This document shows positions 30,801-36,899 of a stretch of 64,000 bases of DNA, piece by piece. The notes under the pieces were generated by a model, which did no database searches, was not told the origin of the DNA, and was given only the letters and a program-made list of their open reading frames with translations. Positions within the stretch are counted from its first letter, which is position 1; the number at the start of each line of letters is the position of its first letter. Made by a program: the position numbers and the translations under genes. The stretch covers positions 1,157,501-1,221,500 of the forward strand of contig NZ_CP015199.1 in the NCBI RefSeq assembly GCF_001648155.1, given 5' to 3'. The DNA comes from Chryseobacterium glaciei (lineage in GTDB: Bacteria; Bacteroidota; Bacteroidia; Flavobacteriales; Weeksellaceae).

Positions 30801-31490
30801 AAATTGCTGAATAATTTTGTAGGACGCGATGCTGATGAAGGGGGTGGCGGAGATATAATAAACTTTAATAATGCGGCTGCTTTTGGTTTATTACAAGATA
30901 TATTAACAAAAGATGGCGGAATTGGGGCAATGTTTTCTTTAGTAGAGCAATTAAAAAAAGCTGGATTTAATGATCCTGCAAAAGATAAAGCTAAATATAC
31001 AGATAAAGATATACTACTTGAAAAAATCCCGGCTTTAAATGATTTGTTCAGAATGGTGGATCCTAGTTTCTCAGAAGATCCTACGATCAATTCACCAGGT
31101 TTAACAAGAGGGACCAATATTTCTTTAAATATGAATAATATATCAAATGTACTTCATTATGTCTTTACATTAGGACATGAAATGAACCATGTATTTGCTA
31201 ACAGGTTTTTTAAGGATAGTTTTAATCAAATAACACATACTTCAAGTAATAGTACCAGAGGATTTAATTTTTTCCAAGAAACGATGGGGCTTGGATGGGA
31301 AATGCAAATGGGTAGTACAAAATGGTGTGGCTTTTCAGGTCTTGAAGCAGCTTCATATTATTATAATATAAAGAACTTAGGATCAGGATATGACCAAACA
31401 GTTATTGACAGAGTTAGCGGATACTGGAATCAATTAAAAAGCGAATGGAACAGTATTTATAATCAAAAATTAAAACAACTTAATAAATAG
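27819..31490 (+). CDS. Rhs polymorphic toxin with putative zincin (HExxH) tip
   Basis: 1223 aa with a signal peptide ending near TYAQS. The N-terminus (~25-130) is of DUF6443 type (TTENYVYEK...VKYFDGLGRLKQ). It is followed by many YD repeats and then the Rhs core: QYKDHLGNVRISFARN (~868) and DYYPFGMNHLKTG, ending at WNGIDQLAEKY..YAYVANNPISLSDVDG (~970). Everything after DVDGRW is the variable toxin tip (~250 aa). The tip contains TLGHEMNHVFANRF (~1120), a HExxH zinc-protease motif, and a downstream Glu-rich helix, QETMGLGWEMQMGS. The tip is therefore probably a metallopeptidase. The next gene, 2 bp downstream, is its likely immunity protein. The Rhs call is certain; the protease tip is inferred from the motif. 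Confidence 0.9.
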   Translation: MKKILLITNFLLVGFTYAQSGLSTTENYVYEKNCLTEDCSKKVENVKYFDGLGRLKQNISLKATPAGKDIALPVEYDSYGRQIKEYLAIPQTGTQDGAMYPDPLSNAIAVYGNEKIYTEKTFEASPLDKVLQQKQLGNAWSAHPVNFSYSANTANEVKKYTVETTWQEGRTNSELSISGNYLANSLFKSTVIDEDGNSSIEFKNKKGQTVLIRKKDGTQNVDTYYVYNEYNQLAYTIPPLASQPGLVDDTTLNNLCYQYRYDGWNRAVEKKLPGKGWEYMLYDKQNRLVGSQDTVLKAKGQWIYTKYDQFGRVAISGISTGYDRSVEQAEIDGLGANNVNRLTTAPFNRQGVDVYYGNQDITYPNSTKWVTLLSLNYYDTYPPYSFNPSFPPNALTDNSTGNNTSTKSLSVMSLIKNIEDDNWTKNYNYYDAKGRVLETYSINHLGGYTKTDLTVDFAGVPQKTEMYHVRKQGEVGVTIKERFDYDLQNRLLKHWHQVGSKPEQLLVENSYNELSQLTNKKVGNNLQSIDYAYNIRGLVTDVNKNQMGLADLGGKLFSYRIKYNQKEGITNPDSGLFPDKNVIPKYNGNITEVDWRAVETIGSNPSFTPKRYGYAYDGLNRVTAGYYQNPNNPYSKENTESIDYDLNGNISKLYRTAILEGGTNTATVIDRLSYSYIGNQITNINDASQNSTGYEGGGNMISYDVNGNMTTMPDKSISSIKYNYLNLPNYLHVNKNSIEDVTINTKYRADGTKLTKENTTVLIGVAGPTTTKRTTDYLDGFQYFKLENINGGGSSEMLMSNSLSIKAMQPQIFSLDGPVVTDPTIDPPFGGGGIIVDVKTEDLQFFPTSEGFYDYQKDQYIYQYKDHLGNVRISFARNSTGALEITDKNDYYPFGMNHLKTGTAFFGLGIYQNYKYNDKELQETGMYSYGWRDYMPDIGRWNGIDQLAEKYLSTSTYAYVANNPISLSDVDGRWFDQDGHIINTSGQTMEIVRKKLLNNFVGRDADEGGGGDIINFNNAAAFGLLQDILTKDGGIGAMFSLVEQLKKAGFNDPAKDKAKYTDKDILLEKIPALNDLFRMVDPSFSEDPTINSPGLTRGTNISLNMNNISNVLHYVFTLGHEMNHVFANRFFKDSFNQITHTSSNSTRGFNFFQETMGLGWEMQMGSTKWCGFSGLEAASYYYNIKNLGSGYDQTVIDRVSGYWNQLKSEWNSIYNQKLKQLNK

Positions 31491-31492
31491 AA

Positions 31493-32182
31493 ATGAAAAA
31501 TATTTTTTTTATAATTATACTTTTTTTTAGTAGTATTTCTTATGCACAAATCAGATTAGAATTTAAACTAGATTTCAATTCTAAAATAGCTGATGTAACA
31601 ATAATTAATAATTCATCAGAAAACTATGTTTTTCCATTAGATATAAATAATTTACGTCCGTATGAACCTGAATGTGCAAATTATCAAGAGTATGAGGATA
31701 GTTTTCCAAGTCTAGGATTGATGTTAATGATTGAAAATCAAAATGATATGAAATTACTAACTTATTATGTTGAAGACTATGTTGACCCAATAAAATTCGA
31801 CTCTATAACGAAAGAATATAAAAAGAAAAAATCAGTTTATGATGATTCAATGGAAAAATGGAAAAAATTAAATAAAATAAAAAAAATTAAAGATGCAAAA
31901 ATAAATTATAATATTATGAATAATCTTATTTTTTTAAAACCAAAAGAAAAAATAAATTATAAACTAGCTGTTAATACTAATAATATTACTAATCAAAATT
32001 TTAAGGCTTATTCCTACTTATATAATTCATCTGAATCATATAAATATTATGTAGAATATTGCAATGCTTCAAAAGCATATGAATATTTAACAAGAAAACA
32101 GAAGAAAAAAATAAAAGGAAAAGGATATAAATTGTTTTTTGGAACATTAAAGTCAAATATATTTTATAATAAAGTGAAATAG
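31493..32182 (+). CDS. probable Rhs immunity protein, exported
   Basis: 229 aa starting 2 bp after the Rhs stop. The signal peptide (MKNIFFIIILFFSS) is cleaved near SYAQI, so it would act in the periplasm. The fold looks all-beta at the start (IRLEFKLDFNSKIADVTIINNSSENYVFPLD), then NNLIFLKPKEKINYKL and a Lys-rich C-terminus ending FFGTLKSNIFYNKVK. It is paralogous to the protein at 32752 across its length. Position right after a polymorphic toxin, AT-rich composition, and a paralogue beside the orphan tip all fit an immunity role. An exported immunity protein suggests protection against a toxin working in the envelope. I know of no named family for it. Confidence 0.7.
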   Translation: MKNIFFIIILFFSSISYAQIRLEFKLDFNSKIADVTIINNSSENYVFPLDINNLRPYEPECANYQEYEDSFPSLGLMLMIENQNDMKLLTYYVEDYVDPIKFDSITKEYKKKKSVYDDSMEKWKKLNKIKKIKDAKINYNIMNNLIFLKPKEKINYKLAVNTNNITNQNFKAYSYLYNSSESYKYYVEYCNASKAYEYLTRKQKKKIKGKGYKLFFGTLKSNIFYNKVK

Positions 32183-32192
32183 TATAAACGGC

Positions 32193-32436
32193 AATGTTCC
32201 AAAGCTAGTGATGAGAACAAATCAGGTAATGTTTCAAAGTTAGTGATGATAACATTTTCAAACACTAACTCATTGAAAATCAAATAAAATTTTAACCAAT
32301 AAATTCAAAAACCAGAGTATAAATTATCTACTCTGGTTTATTTTTGTCGAAAAAAACATATTTAAATGATTGAGAATCATACCAATTGTTTCAGAGTTAG
32401 TGATGAAAAAGTTTTAGAAATAATAATTATATTTAC
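32193..32436 (+). repeat. ~0.2-kb direct repeat, copy 1 (after the first immunity gene)
   Basis: It matches 33472-33681 over most of its length: AATGTTCCAAAG start, TTTTCAAACACTAA, the CCAGAGTA hairpin, TTGTCGAAAAAAACATATTTAA and a TAATAATTATATTTA end. It follows immunity gene 1 just as copy 2 follows immunity gene 2. Copy 1 has an extra ~30 bp with a second TTAGTGATGA motif. The pair marks a duplicated toxin-immunity cassette. Confidence 0.8.
32309..32339 (+). terminator. terminator after immunity gene 1
   Basis: AAACCAGAGTA and its perfect complement TACTCTGGTTT around a 9-nt loop, followed by ATTTTTG. It is part of the duplicated 0.2-kb segment. Confidence 0.85.
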
Positions 32437-32744
32437 CTACAAATAGAACAACTAGGAATATAAAAGTTTCTTATACAGGAAACAATGCAGGCGTTCTTCA
32501 GACTACAGATACCAATAACTTTTACCCATTTGGATATTTTGGCGAATATGTATCATACTCATGGGAGTCCAGAATAGGAAATACAGCAATATCTGATGCT
32601 TGGAAATATACTTATAGTAAACACGGGGCTGAAAATATACCAGCTCTATTTAGATATCCTCAAAATGCAATTAACCAAGTCCAACAAAATTTGGGAGTTT
32701 TAATGAGTGCGTATAATAAATTTTATAACAATTTGAAAAAATAA
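32427..32744 (+). pseudogene. orphan Rhs C-terminal tip
   Basis: Open frame without a start codon. It begins with core-like NIKVSYTGNNAGVLQTTDTN, then NFYPFGY, which aligns with NVRISF...DKNDYYPFGM of the full Rhs protein. It then has only ~65 residues of a different tip (SYSWESRIGNTAISDAWKY to NKFYNNLKK). The usual ~100 core residues between FPFG and the tip are missing, so it is a displaced and shortened Rhs-CT. An immunity-like gene follows 7 bp later. Such orphan tips can recombine with the parent rhs gene to change toxin type. Confidence 0.75.
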
Positions 32745-32751
32745 TTTAAAA

Positions 32752-33462
32752 ATGAAAAAATTACTGTTATTATTAATATTATCTCTTAATACATTATATA
32801 ATTCACAAATTAAATTGCATTTTTCTGTTCAAAAAAAAATAAGTTCTGGAAAGTACTTATTAAAATTAACATTATTTAATGAGACAAATGATTTTTATGC
32901 ATTACCACTTGACAAAAGTGGTTTTAAAGCCTATTATTCATCCGAATATTGTGAGGATCAAAATAATATTAATTCTTCTTATAGGTATTTCTCTCCAACT
33001 ATAATGATTAAAGAAACTTCTAAAAATGAATTTTTAGAGGCCTCAAGCAGAATGCTCGATATAGTCGATGATCAACATGATAGTTATATGAGAAAAGTAG
33101 AACTTAATAAAAAAGATAAAGAAAAGAAACTTTTCAATTGGATGTATAAAAATGACATTGATAATCTATTGTGTGCACAGAAAAATTTTTATTTGATGAA
33201 TAATATACTGATGCTTAAACCAAAAGAGAATGTTAGTTATAATATAGAATTAGATGTCAATGAAATTTTGCGCTCTGATGTGTCAACGACTTATGATTAC
33301 TATATTCTAGGGTTTAATAATTACTCGCTCTCATTGGATATATGTATTGAAAAAAATATTTATTTAGATTTAACAAAAGAACAAAAGATAAAATTGAAAA
33401 AATATAAATTGTTTAGTGGTATTATAAAAAGTAATAATTTTTCCTTTGATGCATACAAGTAA
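32752..33462 (+). CDS. second Rhs immunity-like protein
   Basis: 236 aa. The signal peptide (MKKLLLLLILSLNTLYNSQ) predicts export. It is a paralogue of the protein at 31493: ALPLDKSGFKAY vs FPLDINNLRPYE, NNILMLKPKENVSYNIEL vs NNLIFLKPKEKINYKLAV, and YKLFSGIIKSNNF vs YKLFFGTLKSNIF. It starts 7 bp after the orphan Rhs tip, so it is the cognate immunity gene of that tip. It keeps a full frame although the tip has decayed, which fits retention for protection against related strains. Immunity function is inferred from position and paralogy. Confidence 0.68.
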   Translation: MKKLLLLLILSLNTLYNSQIKLHFSVQKKISSGKYLLKLTLFNETNDFYALPLDKSGFKAYYSSEYCEDQNNINSSYRYFSPTIMIKETSKNEFLEASSRMLDIVDDQHDSYMRKVELNKKDKEKKLFNWMYKNDIDNLLCAQKNFYLMNNILMLKPKENVSYNIELDVNEILRSDVSTTYDYYILGFNNYSLSLDICIEKNIYLDLTKEQKIKLKKYKLFSGIIKSNNFSFDAYK

Positions 33463-33471
33463 TAACGGGGT

Positions 33472-33681
33472 AATGTTCCAAAGATTACTAGTGATGAGAA
33501 CATTTTCAAACACTAAATCATTGAGATTCAAATAAAATTTAAAACAATAAATTTAAAAACCAGAGTAGAAATTATCTACTCTGGTTTATTTTTGTCGAAA
33601 AAAACATATTTAAATGATTGAGAATCATACCAAGTGTTGCTGAATTAGTGATAAAAAATATATAAATAATAATTATATTTA
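33472..33681 (+). repeat. ~0.2-kb direct repeat, copy 2 (after the second immunity gene)
   Basis: This is the counterpart of 32193-32436, with the same order of segments. It closes the duplicated cassette that holds the orphan tip and immunity gene 2. Confidence 0.8.
33557..33587 (+). terminator. terminator after immunity gene 2
   Basis: Same 11-bp stem AAACCAGAGTA / TACTCTGGTTT as at 32309-32339, with a T-rich tail. Confidence 0.85.
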
Positions 33682-33945
33682 AAATAGACCAAGATTGCAA
33701 GCCCACAAGAATGTGGAATGATCTCTATCAAAAGATTTTTTATTTCCAATCAACGATTATTTGAAATGATTATTTAGTAAAGTACTACAAAACTATTGTT
33801 TACCGATCTTTATAAAAGATCCACTTTCAAGAAATTCCATTCTTATCACTTTTTTCTTTTTTTATTTTCCTAAAAAATTTTCTAGAAAAAAAATTTACAT
33901 CATTTATTTATACGTAATTCCCCTTATTCTGTAAACCCAGACGAA

Positions 33946-34047
33946 TTCTGAGGAGGAATCATCCCCCGCCGGTAAGGTAAGATAACAAAAATTTCGCAGG
34001 CAGTAAATACAATCAAGGTGATAGCTGACGTACTATTCTCCTCAGAA
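33946..34047 (+). ncRNA. candidate structured RNA / leader
   Basis: TTCTGAGGAG (33946-33955) pairs perfectly with CTCCTCAGAA (34038-34047); G-U and A-U extend it to 12 bp. It closes a ~78-nt interior that is notably GC-richer than its surroundings (CCCCCGCCGGTAAGG, CGCAGGC, GTGATAGCTGACGTAC). It ends 50 bp upstream of the ATG at 34098. I do not recognise a known riboswitch or ribozyme. The ~260 bp before it (33682-33945) show no gene. Confidence 0.45.
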
Positions 34048-34097
34048 ATCTTGTGCTTTCTCTACAGGTATTATATCTAACTCAAAAATCAAAAACA

Positions 34098-34502
34098 ATG
34101 GTAACAATTATCAATTACAAACAAAGACAAAAAGAAGACGGAACTTCATTCTACATTTTAGAAGTTCAAGGAGGTATTGAAATGGTTATGAGCCAGACAA
34201 CAAACCAGTTCTATGCTACATCTAAAAAGGCTTCTATCACATCAACATTTGACGAACTTACTTGTCAGGCTCTGATAGGAACACAAATGCAGGGTAGTAT
34301 CATTAAACAGGAGTGTGAACCTTACGAATACACTGTTAAAGACACTGGAGAAGTGATATTACTTAATCATAGATTTATGTATTCTCCACAAGAACAGGGA
34401 GAAATGAATTTAAATCGTAAACCACCAGTAAAGGATGATTTTATTACTGGTATTGAAGAATTTTCAAGAAATGGAAAACATACATTAGCAGGAGTACAAT
34501 AG
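34098..34502 (+). CDS. conserved mobile-element hypothetical protein
   Basis: 134 aa from the ATG at 34098 (MVTIINYKQRQKEDGTSFYILEVQGG). An earlier in-frame start at 34053 falls too close to the structured leader and is less likely. It is soluble and has no signal peptide. The N-terminal half is beta-rich with a DGTSFYILEVQGGIEMV strand pair, and a CEPYEYTVKDTGE block follows at ~75. I recognise the style of a small conserved protein found near RadC on Bacteroidota islands but know no function. It may bind ssDNA or regulate the element; this is a guess. It is followed by the AAAGTGCC inverted repeat. Confidence 0.6.
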   Translation: MVTIINYKQRQKEDGTSFYILEVQGGIEMVMSQTTNQFYATSKKASITSTFDELTCQALIGTQMQGSIIKQECEPYEYTVKDTGEVILLNHRFMYSPQEQGEMNLNRKPPVKDDFITGIEEFSRNGKHTLAGVQ

Positions 34503-34517
34503 CTTCATTCAATATAT

Positions 34518-34649
34518 AAAGTGCCAAAGTGACGAATGTTTGCAAAACTTTAAAATTTCAGAATCCAAAATCTGCTTACCTCAAACAAAGTGTAATTTAT
34601 GGAAATGAGAAAAAATTAGTTTTCAAATATTTCGGCACTTTGGCACTTT
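34518..34649. repeat. AAAGTGCC inverted repeat between hypothetical gene and RadC
   Basis: AAAGTGCCAAAGTGAC at 34518-34533 faces GGCACTTTGGCACTTT at 34634-34649, 100 bp apart. The right arm is the exact complement of copy 1 at 16845-16860. The left arm differs at one base. The right arm ends 24 bp before the radC-like start. Confidence 0.6.
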
Positions 34650-34673
34650 TTTAATCTTAAATATTACAATTAT

Positions 34674-35111
34674 ATGAACCCTTTAATGGAAATATCGGTA
34701 AGCTATACTACCAGTAATCAAGAAAAAGTAAGAATAACAAGCAATAAAGAAGCCTACGAATTAATTATTAAAAATTGGAATTTGGATATAATTGAATTTC
34801 AGGAAGAATGCAAGGTGGTTCTAATGAATAAAGGAAACTTTGTTTTAGGAATTTACGAAGTTTCTAAAGGCGGTATAGACAGTTCAGTAGTAGATATACG
34901 AATCATCTTAGGTGTAGCCCTTAAATGCCATGCTACACAACTGATACTGGTACACAATCATCCAAGCGGAAATCTTAACCCAAGCAGTTCAGATGAAAAA
35001 ATTACAGAAAGTTTGCAAAAAGCATGTAAACTATTGAATTTATCACTTTTAGACCATCTGATTATCACCAGTAGCGATTATTATAGTTTTAATGAGAAAA
35101 ATAGTTTTTAG
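34674..35111 (+). CDS. RadC-like JAB/MPN domain protein
   Basis: 145 aa, cytosolic. This is the short mobile-element form of RadC, lacking the N-terminal helix-hairpin-helix part. The JAMM-type metal motif is visible: E in LGIYEVSKGG (~62), HNHPSGNLNPSSSD (~103-116; HxH then Asp), and LLDHLIITSSDYYSFNE at the C-terminus. Such proteins are common on phages, satellites and conjugative elements and are often near anti-restriction or replication genes. The biochemical role is unclear despite the old DNA-repair label. It has its own start after the AAAGTGCC inverted repeat. Confidence 0.88.
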   Translation: MNPLMEISVSYTTSNQEKVRITSNKEAYELIIKNWNLDIIEFQEECKVVLMNKGNFVLGIYEVSKGGIDSSVVDIRIILGVALKCHATQLILVHNHPSGNLNPSSSDEKITESLQKACKLLNLSLLDHLIITSSDYYSFNEKNSF

Positions 35112-35230
35112 AATTGTATATTTTAAGGTTATTGAGTTCATTATGTGTATATACTCCGGCACATTTAAACTTAATTTATACTATATTCTATAATTTAAAT
35201 TCCTTCCAGATTAGTATTAATAGCTGAAAT

Positions 35231-35500
35231 TTATTCTTTCGGCAACTCAAAATCCAAGAACTCTTTCATTGGAATTTCTAAGGCCTCACTAATTCTATGT
35301 AATTGATAAAGCGTAATATTAGTTCTACCAGATTCCATTCTGGAAATATTTGTAACATCCATTTTACCTCCTAATTCAATGATTTTAACGGTTAGTTGTA
35401 TTTGAGTACAACCCTCTTTCAGCCTAAGCTCTCTAATCTTAGCTCCGACTAATTTCTGCAACTCTTTTAATTCCATTATTGACATATTTGGCAATATCAA
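35231..35500 (-). CDS. XRE-family HTH transcriptional regulator
   Basis: 89 aa. A single HTH_XRE domain covers residues ~17-78: KIRELRLKEGCTQIQLTVKI (helices 1-2), VTNISRMESGRTNITLYQLH (recognition helix and following turn) and ISEALEIPMKEFLDF. Several in-frame Mets near the start (MILPNMSIMELK) leave the exact start open. It is divergent from the secreted-protein gene at 35567, only ~65 bp away, so it may repress itself and its neighbour or act as the element's switch regulator. Specificity cannot be read from the sequence. Confidence 0.85.
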   Translation of the reverse strand: MILPNMSIMELKELQKLVGAKIRELRLKEGCTQIQLTVKIIELGGKMDVTNISRMESGRTNITLYQLHRISEALEIPMKEFLDFELPKE

Positions 35501-35566
35501 AGGAAAAGGTTAAGTTTGCTGAGTGTAATGCCATATATGACAAGTTTAAATTTTAAAAATATTACT

Positions 35567-36034
35567 ATGAAAAAACTATTATTTATTACTGTTCTACTTG
35601 TTTCAATTTCAGTATTTGGTCAACAGGGTGTAGACTCCGTTTATGTTTCTCAATACAACAAAGAATATGATGAACAGGGATTTTTTTATGCTATGTCTTC
35701 TCTTGATGGCAAAAAATATTACTTGAAAATTGAGAAAACTCAAAAGCTCTTTGATACAACCACCATGACAGCAGACGTCTGGGTGAAGCTATATAATTCT
35801 TCTAAAACAAAAAGCAAAAATGAAAAATTAACAAAAACCGGAAGAGGGTATTTTCTGGAATACATGAGTTTTGACTGTATTGGGAAAATGTATAGTAGGG
35901 GAGAAATTTTGCAATATGATTCCCAAGGAAAATTAATCAATACCAATAATCGATTTTTCCATGTTACCAGGAAAGTTGTACCAAGAACAGTAAATGAAGG
36001 ATTATATGAAGCTGTTTGTCGTAAAACCAATTAA
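35567..36034 (+). CDS. hypothetical secreted protein
   Basis: 155 aa from the ATG at 35567 (MKKLLFITVLLVSISVFGQQ). The frame extends upstream to 35516 but that start would precede the signal peptide. Cleavage is expected after VFGQ. The mature part has the pattern SVYVSQYNKEYDEQGFFYAMSS, later TGRGYFLEYMSFDCIGKMY, and one Cys near the C-terminus. I do not recognise the family. It is followed 8 bp later by a small membrane protein and faces an XRE regulator. Confidence 0.6.
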   Translation: MKKLLFITVLLVSISVFGQQGVDSVYVSQYNKEYDEQGFFYAMSSLDGKKYYLKIEKTQKLFDTTTMTADVWVKLYNSSKTKSKNEKLTKTGRGYFLEYMSFDCIGKMYSRGEILQYDSQGKLINTNNRFFHVTRKVVPRTVNEGLYEAVCRKTN

Positions 36035-36042
36035 TTCATAAT

Positions 36043-36285
36043 ATGAAATATCTTTTACTGGTAATAGCAATACCTCTTGTTTTATTTGTTTCTATATTCC
36101 TGAGTCTTGTTTTAGGGAGTCTTATTCGACATATTAACGAAGGAGATCGCTTTAAAAGCCCTTTAGACGATCATAGACCAATGCCAATATCTCTTAAAGA
36201 CAAAGAATTCCGGAAAACCTTATTAACAGGTTTCTTTGTCTATTTTACTTTATTAATCATTGCGAAATACCTATCGGCAGAGTAA
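36043..36285 (+). CDS. small membrane protein, 80 aa
   Basis: One N-terminal membrane helix (LLLVIAIPLVLFVSIFLSL), a charged loop with DHRPMPISLKDKEF, and a second C-terminal helix (LLTGFFVYFTLLIIAKYL). No family was recognised. It starts 8 bp after the secreted protein gene and is probably co-transcribed with it. Small two-helix proteins beside a secreted protein may help in anchoring or export, but there is no direct evidence. Confidence 0.55.
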   Translation: MKYLLLVIAIPLVLFVSIFLSLVLGSLIRHINEGDRFKSPLDDHRPMPISLKDKEFRKTLLTGFFVYFTLLIIAKYLSAE

Positions 36286-36371
36286 GTGAAACAGAGATCA
36301 TAAAGTATAATCTATACCAAGCATCAACCACCTCAAAGCAGGTAGCTTTTTATTACTCCAAAATCGAAGAT

Positions 36372-36797
36372 ATGAAACCAACAATACCATTCAGAATAGG
36401 TTATCAGCATGATAACTGGGAATTAAATTTAATAAGTATAGCAGACAGTATCTCTGCAAATAGTTCTTACTGTAGTTATTTATGGGTAGGGAGTGAGGTT
36501 AAGAAGTTTCTAAACTTTATACCGCACAGAACAGAGCTTATATTTTATTGAGATATATTGGAAGTGGTGATCCTTGAATTTGACAGGAAATCAGAACATC
36601 ATTATAATAGAATGAATAAAGCCATGTCAGAGAAGTTTCAAAGCTTTACTGCTGAAAATATTCATGATGGAACTATTATCTATAAATTCAATGATAAAAA
36701 GGTTAGTTATTGGAATATTTATTATGCTCCAGCAAAAGCAATTAAGCTGATCTATTTTTCTAATCAGTTTTCTTATATAGATCAAATACTGGAATAA
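36372..36797 (+). pseudogene. hypothetical gene split by an in-frame TGA
   Basis: A frame starting at the ATG at 36372 (MKPTIPFRIGYQHDNWE) runs to a TGA at 36549-36551 after RTELIFY. It continues in the same frame as DILEVVILEFDRKSEHHYN to a TAA at 36797. Together they would give a single 141-codon protein. A nonsense mutation is the simplest view. Alternatively two small genes exist, the second starting at TTG 36558 or GTG 36564. No domain was recognised. A bidirectional terminator follows at 36823. Confidence 0.5.
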
Positions 36798-36822
36798 TCG
36801 TTTGAATAAAACATGCAGAAAA

Positions 36823-36847
36823 AAGAGGCTCAATATTAGAGCCTCTT
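36823..36847. terminator. bidirectional terminator
   Basis: AAGAGGCTC, loop AATATTA, GAGCCTCTT: a perfect 9-bp stem with A-run left and A/T-rich tail right. It separates the plus-strand small genes from the minus-strand primase operon. Confidence 0.8.
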
Positions 36848-36899
36848 AAAAAATTCGTTTAAAAAAAATTGATACTTTTAGAAAATTGGCTTTAAAGCA

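Noticed and set aside
32193..33681. CRISPR-like array from the repeated TTAGTGATGA motifs
   Set aside because: Spacing is irregular, the repeats are short and imperfect, and there are no cas genes; duplication of a cassette explains most of it.
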